This document shows positions 35,102 through 44,396 of a stretch of DNA of 64,000 nt, piece after piece. How positions within the stretch are numbered: the first letter of the stretch is position 1; each line of letters begins with the position of its first letter. The DNA is taken from NCBI GenBank assembly GCA_040902885.1, contig JBBDWK010000084.1:25380-89379 (forward strand), given 5' to 3'. The stretch is from JBBDWK01 sp040902885. Lineage in GTDB: Bacteria > Acidobacteriota > Terriglobia > Bryobacterales > Bryobacteraceae. Below the pieces are notes generated by a model. It searched no databases, had not been told where the DNA came from, and saw nothing but the letters and a program-made list of their open reading frames with translations. The translations under genes were made by a program, and so were the position numbers.

Positions 35102-35902
35102 GTGTCGAGGCAGAACCTGTTAGGGAGAAAAACTATACGAGCCTTAGCATGCATCATCGCGGTCGCCGTGAGCTTGGGTGCTCAGGACTCGAAGGCGCCC
35201 AAGGTCCTCTTCTTCGCCAATCCCATGGGGTCCGACAACGACGTGATCCGGCGGTCTAGTCCGGATGTTCTATCGGTCGCGGAGCGGTACTTCACCGACA
35301 TCACTAGGGGTGTGTTCGACGTAACCGTCACCCAGGACGGAGCGGAGGTCACCCGGGAGAAGCTGACCCGCTACAAGGCAGTCATCTTCTTCACGGCCAT
35401 CAATCCTCCCGGCGTCGACAAGGAGGGACTCATCGATTGGGTTAAGGACGGCGGGGCCTTCGTGGGTATCCATTCTACGGCGAATACATATCAGAACTTC
35501 CCGCCGTTCGGCGAGATGTTGGGGGCATACTACGACCGCCGCCCCTGGAGGACAAAGGACACTCCCCAGACGAAGGTTAGGGTCAAGGTGGAGGAGAAGA
35601 GCCACCCCGCAACGCACCATCTCGGAAACTCCTTCGAGATCACCGATGACATCTACCAGTTCAAGAACTTCGACCGGAGTCAGGCCCAGCTCCTTCTCAG
35701 CCTCGACCCGGAGAGCCTGGATCTTACAAACCCCAGGATGAACCGGTTAGACAAGGATCTGCCGGTGTCGTGGGCCAAAAGCCACGGCCAGGGGCGGGTG
35801 TTCTACACGGCGCTCGGAGACTGGGAAGCGACCTGGAAGGATCCGAAGTACCGTACCCACCTCATCCAGGGCATCCGCTGGGCGATGGGCGCGGCCAAGT
35901 AG
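35102..35902 (+). CDS. Secreted ThuA-like (trehalose-utilisation) protein
   Basis: A 266-residue protein with a GTG start preceded by GGAGA and a signal peptide (about 1-27). The mature part is a ThuA domain, a class I glutamine amidotransferase-like fold: KVLFFANPMGSDNDVI, YKAVIFFTAINPPGV, LIDWVKDGGAFVGIHST, HPATHHLGNSFEITDDIYQF and GRVFYTALGDWEATW, the usual conserved blocks. ThuA-like proteins are associated with sugar metabolism, but the reaction is not settled. It is convergent with the giant receptor gene and stands alone. Confidence 0.88.
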   Translation: MSRQNLLGRKTIRALACIIAVAVSLGAQDSKAPKVLFFANPMGSDNDVIRRSSPDVLSVAERYFTDITRGVFDVTVTQDGAEVTREKLTRYKAVIFFTAINPPGVDKEGLIDWVKDGGAFVGIHSTANTYQNFPPFGEMLGAYYDRRPWRTKDTPQTKVRVKVEEKSHPATHHLGNSFEITDDIYQFKNFDRSQAQLLLSLDPESLDLTNPRMNRLDKDLPVSWAKSHGQGRVFYTALGDWEATWKDPKYRTHLIQGIRWAMGAAK

Positions 35903-35960
35903 GCCGGGGCCAGCGATCCTCATTAGACATCCCTGCGTTCCGAATCGGCACTGACGCGGA

Positions 35961-38900
35961 TTAGAAAAATACACGAAGCCCGAGATTGACGCGCCGCGGT
36001 TCGATTGCCTGGCCATTGACGACGCCGAAGCTGGTAGGCGCAAAATAGTTGAGCGAAGGGTCGCTCGGCGCGAAGTGGTTGAAGAGGTTGAGGAACTCGA
36101 AGCTGAGAGTGGCGCCGATGCCTTCCCTGATAAGGATGGTTTTTTTGACGGCCATGTCGATGTTCCAGCGCGGGAAGCCTCGCAGGAGGTTGCCAAAGCG
36201 GCCATCGAGGCCGAGGACCATCGGGCGGAACTGGTCATAGGCGGCCTGGGGATCGGTGAACATGTTGATGCCGGAGCCGCCGCGGGAGGGATTGCCGTCG
36301 CGTCCGGCGTTGCCGGCGGTTTCGATGTTGCGGTGGGCGGTATTGCCTGAGTCGTAACGCGAGAGTCCGATGGCGCAGCCTCCGGCCCAGCCACCCATGG
36401 ATTCGGCGCCGGTGCCGACGCAGAGGGGCTGGCCGCTTTGCGCGCGGAAGAGCGGAGCGACGGACCATCCGCCGAGGATGCGCCCGGCCACGCCTTTCTG
36501 GGAGCGGTAGAAGGGCACTTCATAGAGGGCGTAAGCGTTGTAGATCCACGGGATGTCGTGGCCGAGCGGGCGGTAGTCGACATCGCGGTTGAAGGTGTCG
36601 GTGCTGGTGATGCCGTTTTGCGTTGTGCCCCCATTGCCGAGCGCGCGGCTGAAGGTGAGGTTGGAAGTCGCGGTGAAGCCGTGCCAATCGGAGGTACTGA
36701 CGGAAAGATAGACGCCGTTGTAGTTGGACGAGGCTCCGCTGACAGCGCTTGGCACGCGGAGGGTTTGGCTGGGCGCGGAACTGGTCTGGGTGCGCCCGAG
36801 GGTCCAGCCTTGCGCGCCATCGAGGGCGGCCCAAACGCGCCGCACGTTGGTGTTCAGGATATCGGCGCGGAGGCGGCTGGCAACGGCCGCGGTGCAGTTC
36901 GCGAATCCGGCGCAGTACGGGGAGGTGGGGCCTCCCATGGCCGATTCGAAGAACGCTTGCGCGCCGGGCGTGGCGTTTGCCGAGAGCGCGCGCTGAAGAT
37001 TGGCGTAGGCCTGCGCGAAGCTTTGTCCGTTGAGGGTGGTCATGTAAGGCACGGCGTTCAATTCGGAGCGCCATTGTTCGTTTCGGCTGATCATGCCGAT
37101 GTAACCGAGCTCGACGCGTGACTTCGAGCCAAGCTGCCGTTGGATGGAGAAGGTGAACTGATCCGTGCGCGGGGGAAGAAGTTTGGTGTCGAGCACCCAG
37201 GTTTCGCCGAGCGGGGCGTTGCCGCCGATGCCCGGAAAGTAAGGCTGTTCGAGGACTTGATCGACACCGGGAAGAGGAGCGCTCAGACCATCGACGCCGA
37301 TACGGAAGGCGGTGGTGGCATCGACGCCGGCTGTGCCCAGGCAACGCCCGTCGCGCGAGCCGCCGACGCAAGCGACGGCCTGTCCGATGCCGGTTCCCTG
37401 AAGCGGAACCTGCACGATGTTGATGCCGTTGACTCGCCCGTAGATGCGCGCGTATCCGCCGCGTATAACGGAGCTTTTGGTTCCGAAAATTTTTGCGAGC
37501 GGGCCGGTGCCCAACGAAGGTTGCCAAGCCACAGCGACGCGGGGGCTGAACACGTTGTAGACGGGGTCGAAGGGGTATTTGCGTCCGGCGCCGACGTTGC
37601 GGATGGTCGAGAATCCCATGAGGGGCTGATAGACTCCGCCGGCAAGGGCGGCTTTTTCGCGCTGAGCGAGGTAATCGGCTGAGGAAAAGGAATTGCCGTC
37701 GCTATCGACGATCATGGGCTGGTTGCCGTTTAACTCGTAGGGGGGCAGCTGGACCTGCCAGCCGAGGCCGTAGATTAGAGTGAAAGAGGGTTTGAGTTTC
37801 CAGGTATCGCTGAAGTAAACGTTGTAGTTTCCGACTACAGACTCCGATTTGATGGAGGTGCCGAAGGGTTGCAGGACGCCGCCCTTTCGCGGATAGAACA
37901 CGCGGCTTTCCGCGACCATGCCGAGCACTTGCGCGTAGAGGGTGTTCCAGTTTGTGTACTGGGCGGCCGGGACGGTGGAGGGAATGTAGGTGGTGGGGGT
38001 GCGAATGCCTTCCCCGAGGCCGACGAAATAGGTCGGCGTGGTGATCATATTCAGGCCGTTGTCGTTGCGTTGGTGTTGCAGGAACCATCGGGTGTAGGCG
38101 CCACCGATTTGGAAAAGGTGGTTGCCGTGGATGACGCTGACATCGTCTTTGACGACTTTATCCTGGCCGTTCCAGTAGCGCGAAAGGGCGTTGCCGCGGG
38201 CCGTCTCGTAGGGCAGCAGCGGCATATCGACCGCGGCGCCCAGGCCGGCGAGTTGGGCGGGGGCTCCGGCCGAGCCCCACTCCCAGGAATTACGCGTGTA
38301 GTTGAAGCGGAAGTCGTTAATGATGCGCGGCGATAAGACGCTGGTGAGGCCGGCGACATAGAAGGACGGGGTTTGCGGACGGTCGGTGAGGGGTTTCGGT
38401 TGACCAAGTTGATTGCCCTCGAAAAAGCCTCCGATGTCGACCTGGCTGGTGGTGCTCTGGTAGAGGTGGAAGTAGCGGTAGCTGAGCATGAGGCGGTGCT
38501 TGGAGCTGAGGTCGCGATCGATGCGGCCGACGAGGAAGTTGGATTTCACGGGCAGGGAGATCTGGGAAACATAACCTTGAGTATTGTAGCGGTCGCCGGC
38601 GTCGGGGTTGTTGGGCGCGGGCATGTATTTGTTCCAGATTTCCGCGAGTACAGGATTGAGGCCGGCGCCGCGTGGGTCGCAAGTGGAAGTGCCGCACAGG
38701 GCTGGTTGGTAGGTGACTCCGTTCACGGTGACGGGGCGGGGATTGAGATTGTAGGCGCGCCATGTGCCGCCGCTATCGGGTATCTGGATAACACCGGCGC
38801 GCATCAGCGCGGTGGGGACGTTGCGCTGATAGGTGATGACCTGCGGGAAGCGCCGGCCTTCGTAGTTAAAGAAGAAATAGGTTTTGTGGCCACCGAGTGC

Positions 38901-39803
38901 GGGCGTCAGGGGTCCGCCGAGCGATGCGCCGAAGCGGTGCTCGTGTGTCTTCGGGCGGGGTTGATTGGTGCGGTTGTTGATCCACGTGTTGGCGCTGAAG
39001 TTGGTTCCGAAGTAATACTCATAGGCCGAGCCATGGAGTTGATTCGTGCCGCGTTTGGTGACCATTTGAACCTGGCCGCCGCCGGCACCGTTGAAATCAG
39101 CGGTTTGGTTGTTGATGCTGACGCGGAATTCTTCGACGCTTTCGACCGGAGTGGGGACGACACCTGAGGGGTCGCCGCCGGAGGTGCGGGCGGTGGAGCC
39201 GCTCGAAAGGGTGTAGTTGCGGTAGTTGCCATCCTGATCGCTGGAGATGTTGCCGCCGTCGAGCGAGAACACGTTTTGATCATTCGCTTTGCCGGCGATT
39301 TCGCCGCCAGGCGCGACGCCGGGTTGCAGCGTCACAAATGCGTTGGCGTCGCGGCCGAGCGTTGGCAAAACCATGAGCGCCTGGCCCGTGATAGTGGTTC
39401 CGGCCGACACTGTGGTGGTTTGGAGTTCGGCGGCGGGGCTGGCCTGGATATCGACGGAGGTGGCCGTGGAGCCGACCTCGAGAGTGACGTTGAGAGTGAG
39501 AGTGCTGCCGACGAGGACGCGTTGGGCCGTGAAGCGGGCCTGGTTGAAGCCATCGCGGCTCAACGTAACGTCATAGACGCCCGAGGGGACGTTGAGGAAG
39601 ATGAAGCGGCCGGAGTCGTTTGTGGTGGCGGATTGGGTGGCTGCGGTCGAAGTATCCCGGATCGACACGGTGACGTTTGGAATGGCTGCGTCCTGCTGGT
39701 CGGTGACCTGGCCCGCGATGGCGCCGGAGGAGGTGAGCTGAGCATGGGCGAAGGATACGCAGAACAGCGCCAGGGCTGCTCGGAGCAGAAGCCGCGAAGT
39801 CAT
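35961..39803 (-). CDS. Oar-like TonB-dependent outer-membrane receptor (large)
   Basis: A 1280-residue protein from the ATG at 39803 with GGAGGA upstream; a TTG 18 bases earlier would put that site in the coding region. Signal peptide 1-22, carboxypeptidase-regulatory-like domain (SGAIAGQVTDQQDAAIPNV, residues about 24-105), plug (DANAFVTLQPGVAPGGEI; DQNVFSLDGGNISSDQDG) and a large barrel ending RRVNLGLRVFF. The plug segment QVQMVTKRGTNQLHGSAYEYY is shared nearly word for word with the other receptors. It should import a large or complex ligand, probably polysaccharide- or peptide-derived, powered by TonB. No substrate gene lies beside it. Confidence 0.92.
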   Translation of the reverse strand: MTSRLLLRAALALFCVSFAHAQLTSSGAIAGQVTDQQDAAIPNVTVSIRDTSTAATQSATTNDSGRFIFLNVPSGVYDVTLSRDGFNQARFTAQRVLVGSTLTLNVTLEVGSTATSVDIQASPAAELQTTTVSAGTTITGQALMVLPTLGRDANAFVTLQPGVAPGGEIAGKANDQNVFSLDGGNISSDQDGNYRNYTLSSGSTARTSGGDPSGVVPTPVESVEEFRVSINNQTADFNGAGGGQVQMVTKRGTNQLHGSAYEYYFGTNFSANTWINNRTNQPRPKTHEHRFGASLGGPLTPALGGHKTYFFFNYEGRRFPQVITYQRNVPTALMRAGVIQIPDSGGTWRAYNLNPRPVTVNGVTYQPALCGTSTCDPRGAGLNPVLAEIWNKYMPAPNNPDAGDRYNTQGYVSQISLPVKSNFLVGRIDRDLSSKHRLMLSYRYFHLYQSTTSQVDIGGFFEGNQLGQPKPLTDRPQTPSFYVAGLTSVLSPRIINDFRFNYTRNSWEWGSAGAPAQLAGLGAAVDMPLLPYETARGNALSRYWNGQDKVVKDDVSVIHGNHLFQIGGAYTRWFLQHQRNDNGLNMITTPTYFVGLGEGIRTPTTYIPSTVPAAQYTNWNTLYAQVLGMVAESRVFYPRKGGVLQPFGTSIKSESVVGNYNVYFSDTWKLKPSFTLIYGLGWQVQLPPYELNGNQPMIVDSDGNSFSSADYLAQREKAALAGGVYQPLMGFSTIRNVGAGRKYPFDPVYNVFSPRVAVAWQPSLGTGPLAKIFGTKSSVIRGGYARIYGRVNGINIVQVPLQGTGIGQAVACVGGSRDGRCLGTAGVDATTAFRIGVDGLSAPLPGVDQVLEQPYFPGIGGNAPLGETWVLDTKLLPPRTDQFTFSIQRQLGSKSRVELGYIGMISRNEQWRSELNAVPYMTTLNGQSFAQAYANLQRALSANATPGAQAFFESAMGGPTSPYCAGFANCTAAVASRLRADILNTNVRRVWAALDGAQGWTLGRTQTSSAPSQTLRVPSAVSGASSNYNGVYLSVSTSDWHGFTATSNLTFSRALGNGGTTQNGITSTDTFNRDVDYRPLGHDIPWIYNAYALYEVPFYRSQKGVAGRILGGWSVAPLFRAQSGQPLCVGTGAESMGGWAGGCAIGLSRYDSGNTAHRNIETAGNAGRDGNPSRGGSGINMFTDPQAAYDQFRPMVLGLDGRFGNLLRGFPRWNIDMAVKKTILIREGIGATLSFEFLNLFNHFAPSDPSLNYFAPTSFGVVNGQAIEPRRVNLGLRVFF

Positions 39804-40046
39804 GGGGGATTCCTCCTGCAAAGACTAGACCGGGATTTCCATTTTGGACTCCCGAGCCCGATTGAGTTTATATTCTCCTTCCACCCTCCGCAAGGTGGAT
39901 GTGTCGCGGGTGGATCTGTCGCAAACAGGTGTTGACGGGCAGCGCGCCGCGGATCACATGAGAGGCCAAGCTGCAGCAGGACGAACGCCCGCTCGATGAA
40001 GCAGACTCCGTCCTCGCTAATTTGGCCTCACAGTACGGCGTGCGTT

Positions 40047-41153
40047 ATGATGCGGCGCATGAACAATATGTGGAGCGTCGTCGCCTTAACTGCGTGTGCG
40101 ATGACCGCGGGGGCTCAATCCGTATATGAAGGCCGCCCGGCGACCATCTTGGAAACCTCCGCCGCAAAACTCGTCATCGACCTCGGCGGAGGATCGATTG
40201 TCGACTTCCATATGTCGAACGACGGCTTGAACCCGCTGCGCTGGCTTGGCCCCGGCCATGAGAAACTGACGATGCGGCCGATGGCACACTTTCTTTGCCT
40301 CGACCGCTGGGGCCAGCCTTCGACGGCGGAGGAACGCAACGGCATGCCCTATCACGGCGAGGCGACGCGTGTCATGTGGAGGGAGGAACCGACGCCAGCG
40401 GCCCGTGAGCGGTTCGCGCACGCGGAATTTTCGGCGATGCTGCCGATCGCGGGTCTCGAAGTTCGGAGGACCGTCCGCCTCGCGCGCAATGCGGCGTACT
40501 TCACCGTTTCAGAGACGGTCACGAACCGCAACAAGCTGGGCCGACTGTACAACATGGTCCAGCACCCGACGATCGGCCCGCCCTTCCTTGATGAAACGAC
40601 CGTGGTAGACGCCAATGCGGGGAAAGGATTGATGCAGTCTAGCTCGATGCCGAATCCGGAAGAACCCCCCGTATTCTGGCCTGGAGCGCTGAAGGACGGA
40701 CAGCAGGTCGATCTGCGCCGCCTCACCTCCGATCCCATTCCCGCGGTGGTTTCGTTCGTCGTCGATGCCGAATATGGCTGGGTGACGGCAGTCACTCCGT
40801 CAAAGGGCTTACTGCTCGGATACCTGTGGAAGTCGTCCGAGTACCCCTGGCTAAACATCTGGCGGCATGTGGACAGCGGCAAGCCACTGGCTAGAGGGCT
40901 TGAGTTCGGCACGACGGGGTTGCATCAGCCTTTCGGAATTCTAGTTGCGAAAGGATCGATCTTCGGCCGGCGACTGCTTGCTTACCTCGACGCGGGCGAG
41001 AGCGCGACCCGCTCGTATGCCGCGTTCCTCCTGGAAACGCCGCATGACTTTGCCGGGGTGGAGAGCGTCGCATACGCACAGGGACGCATCGTCGTGAGGG
41101 AGCGAAAACAGCCCGCGCGCGAGCTGGCGATCGAAACCGGCGAACTTTTCTGA
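40047..41153 (+). CDS. Secreted protein of unknown function, possibly mutarotase-like
   Basis: About 368 residues. Of several in-frame ATGs (40047, 40050, 40059, 40068) none has a clear ribosome site; all give the same signal peptide ending TAGAQ. The mature part is beta-rich: ATILETSAAKLVIDLGGGSIVDFHM, RTVRLARNAAYFTVSETVTNRNKLG, VQHPTIGPPFLDE, WLNIWRHVDSGKPLARGLEFGTTG. This alternation and the H-P-T-I-G-P-P-F-L block resemble galactose-mutarotase-like sandwiches that bind sugars, but the match is by pattern only. Upstream, 39804-40046 holds divergent promoters. It is convergent with the HpaB-like gene. Confidence 0.55.
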   Translation: MMRRMNNMWSVVALTACAMTAGAQSVYEGRPATILETSAAKLVIDLGGGSIVDFHMSNDGLNPLRWLGPGHEKLTMRPMAHFLCLDRWGQPSTAEERNGMPYHGEATRVMWREEPTPAARERFAHAEFSAMLPIAGLEVRRTVRLARNAAYFTVSETVTNRNKLGRLYNMVQHPTIGPPFLDETTVVDANAGKGLMQSSSMPNPEEPPVFWPGALKDGQQVDLRRLTSDPIPAVVSFVVDAEYGWVTAVTPSKGLLLGYLWKSSEYPWLNIWRHVDSGKPLARGLEFGTTGLHQPFGILVAKGSIFGRRLLAYLDAGESATRSYAAFLLETPHDFAGVESVAYAQGRIVVRERKQPARELAIETGELF

Positions 41154-41156
41154 TGT

Positions 41157-42677
41157 TCATTCGTGGGGACCTGCCGCGCTGCTCTTTCTTCTGAGCTCTG
41201 TTTCACGATCGTAGCTGGAGAGCAGATTATCCACCAGCGCTGTCGCCGCATCCCAGTCGTAGGTGCGTAGCGAGTGACCTTTGGTAACAAAGCTAGCTCC
41301 GGCATAGAACATCTCGTACTGGGTATGCCGCGAGGCGAACTCCGAGCCGGCAGCGTCCCACGCCAGCTTAAAAAACTTCACCCTCTCTTCGGGCGCCATG
41401 GTTGCGGATCCCTGCGCGCGCAGCACGTAGCCAGCGATTTCCGGATCGGCAAAATCCTCGATTCCGGACGGGAGCATGATCATGCTGCCGCCCGCCAGTT
41501 CCCGCAGCTTGTGTATGAATCGCGGGTACATCTCCTGCGTCAACGCTTGAGCGGCATAGAGCGTATGGCGATCCGGCAGGTAATAAGATCCCCACAGGCG
41601 CCCTTTGACTTCCATAGCATGAACGAAAGCGTCCACCATCGCAGCGTGAGCCGCCAGCTCGCCCAGAGTCTCGCGCACCTGCGGAAAAGAAGCTATGCCG
41701 TTGGCTTCGGCAATGCGGCTCGCCACACCTGCGAGGAAACGCAGCTTGACTGCCAGGCGGATCTGGCACTGATAGTTCTGATAGACGTGCGCCGGCGTGG
41801 CGTGAAACTGTTTCTGGCACATGCCAACGTCGCCAGCCACGAAAACACGCGACCAGGGAACCCTTACTTCATCGAATACGAAGACCGCGTCGTTCTCATC
41901 GTAACGGCTGGCGAGCGGATAGTCGTAGACAGAGCCGGCCGACCACTCATACGATTTCCGCGACAGGATGCGCAAGCCCTTGGCATTTATCGGAATGGCG
42001 AATGAAATCGCGTACGGCTCATCGCCGGGCGCGAGAGGCTGGATTGACGTTACCAGCACTTCGTTCGCCATGATGGAGCTAGTGCCGAGCATCTTACAGC
42101 CCTTGACCGTGATGCCGTAGGAATCTTGGTCGCACAGCCGGGCTGCGAGAAACTCGTCGGTCTGCTCGTGCACGTTTCTCGAACGGTCCGCCTGCGGGTT
42201 GATAATGACGTAGGTGAGAAAGAGGTCGTTATCGCGCGCAAACGAATAGTAGTTCCGCAGCGCCTCGGCCCGATCGGGACTATGTGCCTCGAACTGCTCG
42301 ATTCCCATGAACATTCCGGAAATGCAGGAAGCGACGTGATCCGGAGAACGCCCCATGAAACCGAAGTGGGTCTCCGCCCATGCCGTCAGCGCCTGTCGCC
42401 GCATCACCAAATCTTCATAAGTGAAGGGGAGCTGCCAGGCGCGGCTCACCCGACCTTGAGCACCGGGTGGCTTGAACGTCATTCTTTCGATGTTTTCCGG
42501 TTGGTTCTGGAAATCGTATAGATGTGCGGCCGAAGCTACAGAGTTGCGAAAAGCGGGATGGGCCGTAACATCGGCAACCCGTGATCCCCGGATGTAAACC
42601 TCGCGTCCATCGCGAAGCGATTGCAGATGAAGTTCTCCGGTTTTCACGAACGCTTCCCAGCACGCTTCGCTCTGCAC
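41157..42677 (-). CDS. HpaB-family FADH2-dependent aromatic monooxygenase
   Basis: A 506-residue flavin monooxygenase related to 4-hydroxyphenylacetate 3-hydroxylase HpaB. It has the N-terminal start LRDGREVYIRGSRVADVTAHPAFR, the middle block FLTYVIINPQADRSRNVHEQ and DQDSYGITVKGCKMLGTSS with flavin-binding residues, WSRVFVAGDV and the C-terminal helical domain (ELAGGSMIMLPSGIEDF). These enzymes hydroxylate a phenol using FADH2 from a separate reductase (HpaC), which is not in the window. It lies 45 bases downstream of a cupin gene and a DUF2848 gene, so the trio is probably one aromatic-catabolism operon. Confidence 0.88.
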   Translation of the reverse strand: MQSEACWEAFVKTGELHLQSLRDGREVYIRGSRVADVTAHPAFRNSVASAAHLYDFQNQPENIERMTFKPPGAQGRVSRAWQLPFTYEDLVMRRQALTAWAETHFGFMGRSPDHVASCISGMFMGIEQFEAHSPDRAEALRNYYSFARDNDLFLTYVIINPQADRSRNVHEQTDEFLAARLCDQDSYGITVKGCKMLGTSSIMANEVLVTSIQPLAPGDEPYAISFAIPINAKGLRILSRKSYEWSAGSVYDYPLASRYDENDAVFVFDEVRVPWSRVFVAGDVGMCQKQFHATPAHVYQNYQCQIRLAVKLRFLAGVASRIAEANGIASFPQVRETLGELAAHAAMVDAFVHAMEVKGRLWGSYYLPDRHTLYAAQALTQEMYPRFIHKLRELAGGSMIMLPSGIEDFADPEIAGYVLRAQGSATMAPEERVKFFKLAWDAAGSEFASRHTQYEMFYAGASFVTKGHSLRTYDWDAATALVDNLLSSYDRETELRRKSSAAGPHE

Positions 42678-42722
42678 TTCGTCGATCGACTTGGTGAAAG
42701 GTTTGCCACGATTCCCTCGCCT

Positions 42723-43106
42723 TCAGCCGCGACCCTGATAGTAGTGGAGCTCGAACAACACACAGCCATTTTCCGACTTGAACGGTCCATGATACACACC
42801 CGGAGGCCGGCAGGCATAAGTCGGGGCAAAGAACTGCGTGCCGCCGTTTCCGTGTTCATCGCTGCCTACGATCAGATCCCCTTCGGCCAGATACACCTCT
42901 TCCCAGTGATCGTGAATAAAAGGCCTTTCGGAGAATACACCTGGCTCGATTCGCAGCAGACGCGATCGGCTGCCCCGCTTACTCACCTCGTCCAGATCAC
43001 TGGCAAGGACCTTCTGCTTGAATCCCTGTTTGTAGCCGGGCGGTGTCTCCCAGCCATACTGCATGTCGATTGGAAAAAACTCAAGGTGTGGTTTCCCGGT
43101 TGGCAT
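42723..43106 (-). CDS. Cupin-domain protein
   Basis: A 127-residue single cupin. Conserved histidines lie in FIHDHWEEVYLAEGDLIVG (H-x-H-x3-E type motif 1) and a later region PPGVYHGPFKSENGCVLFELHYY (motif 2 with H). It probably binds a metal and acts on, or dioxygenates, a small aromatic or acid intermediate. It lies between the DUF2848 gene (25 bases upstream) and the HpaB-like gene. Confidence 0.83.
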   Translation of the reverse strand: MPTGKPHLEFFPIDMQYGWETPPGYKQGFKQKVLASDLDEVSKRGSRSRLLRIEPGVFSERPFIHDHWEEVYLAEGDLIVGSDEHGNGGTQFFAPTYACRPPGVYHGPFKSENGCVLFELHYYQGRG

Positions 43107-43131
43107 GTTTCATTCTCGTATGTGAATTTGA

Positions 43132-43827
43132 TCAACCCTCGATCGCCAGTGGTTCAACATGATAGCTGTGCACGATCCGTCGCCCCAGCACCGGATCTTC
43201 TATCTCCATTCCGAATGTGGAAGCCGAACGGATTCCGCCGATCACGGAAAACGTCCCGCAGAACATTGCAGTGCCCGGAGCCATTTCGCCCCCGGTCAGA
43301 CGCACATGAAGTTTGAGGATCTCTCTCGGAGCGCGGATTGCCGAGACTTTACCTTCCTGGTACAGGGTTGTCTTGCCATCCGAGATGGTGTAAGAGCGCA
43401 GGATCAGCTCGTCCCAATGAGGTTCCACGTCCGCGAGAGCCCACATTTCGGGAGCCAGCGGCTTCGGACACATCTGCTTTGACAAAGTGACGCCCAGTGC
43501 CTCGACCTTCCGGTCGGTGTGGTCGGATCCCACGCCGACCCACAATTCCTCCTGATGTTTGAGAAGGACAAACTCGACCTCGCCCGAGGAATCCCCGCCG
43601 ATGACCTGTATCGCTGGTGCGGCCGTCAGCAAGGATGCGCTCAAGCGATAAAACATAGGAGTCCGCTTCGGCGGCGCGATGCCGAGTTCCTCGAGCTCCT
43701 TAATGTGCGCCTCCAGCGCCGCCTGATCTCTGCCGGTCCATCCGGCAATAATAAGGTTGTGGACTTCCACGTCGCAGGAACGCGAACCGTTCAGCCGTTG
43801 AAACCTAAAAGATATTTGCGTGCCCAT
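43132..43827 (-). CDS. DUF2848 family protein
   Basis: A 231-residue protein: AGWTGRDQAALEAHIKELEELG, PPKRTPMFYRLSASLLT, GGDSSGEVEFVLL, WVGVGSDHTDRKVEALGVTLSKQMCPKP and GTAMFCGTFSVIGGI. This is the DUF2848 pattern, a family resembling fumarylacetoacetate hydrolases in layout and found beside aromatic-compound genes. It is the first gene of the leftward DUF2848-cupin-HpaB set. A ring-cleavage-product hydrolase role is suggested by context only. Confidence 0.85.
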   Translation of the reverse strand: MGTQISFRFQRLNGSRSCDVEVHNLIIAGWTGRDQAALEAHIKELEELGIAPPKRTPMFYRLSASLLTAAPAIQVIGGDSSGEVEFVLLKHQEELWVGVGSDHTDRKVEALGVTLSKQMCPKPLAPEMWALADVEPHWDELILRSYTISDGKTTLYQEGKVSAIRAPREILKLHVRLTGGEMAPGTAMFCGTFSVIGGIRSASTFGMEIEDPVLGRRIVHSYHVEPLAIEG

Positions 43828-44396
43828 ATTGAACGAGCCAAAGAACCATGGCAGCCTTCAGGCGACCCGCACGTCCCCACGCGGGCAGCAGACGGGGTCT
43901 GCGGCAGCGTGCGGCAAGGAAGCGCATATAACGAACAAGACACGCCTGATATGTTTTATCTGCAAATCATTGACTTACAGATAGTTATATCTTAACGGAG
44001 AAAACGGAGCAACGCTTGTCTCCCCGTAAGTTATTGAAAAGATGGAGCGGGAGACGGGAATCGACGGCTTGGAAGTAAGTTGCAGACCGCCTTGGGCGCG
44101 CAGATCACGGCCCTCCTCATAATTTCGCACGCTGCATGTGCTTGATCGGAAAACCGAGCCGCCCTGCGGCCGCGCGTACGTAGATCGACTTTCCGAGAAC
44201 GACAAGCTGCGCCAGCCCGCAGATACGGAGTCAGTTCCTCCATCTTCGGCTCCGTTCCGACACCTTCGCCCACCGCGTGAGCCTTCAGCCAATGTATGCC
44301 TGCCCTCCCGAACGGCCGTAGTGGAGCGCCAGAATGCCAGGAATGTGTTGTTCCTCCTGAAGCCCTTGGGAACGGTCATGGGCAGATTCTGCGGAT
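43828..44396. other. 569-base non-coding region with a tRNA-Gly remnant
   Basis: No convincing gene. It holds the promoter of the DUF2848 operon on the left and, at 44031-44064, a decayed copy of the 3' end of the tRNA-Gly found at 54892-54966. From 44065 to 44396 the sequence has short open frames with no recognisable protein; 44065-44074 still contains GGCTTGGAAG, matching the anticodon region of the tRNA after a deletion of about 14 bases. It looks like the outer edge of the 44-55 kb element. Confidence 0.6.
44031..44064. repeat. attL-like direct repeat: 3' end of tRNA-Gly
   Basis: 34 bases that repeat 54879-54913 in the same orientation with a single one-base gap; 24 consecutive bases (44041-44064) are identical and cover the tRNA from T-loop to CCA plus two flanking bases. 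Position and orientation are those expected for the far attachment site of an element integrated at the tRNA 3' end. Confidence 0.7.

Noticed and set aside
44031..44273. 80-codon minus-strand frame at the left end of the putative island
   Set aside because: Includes the tRNA-Gly remnant and shows no protein family; not called as a gene.
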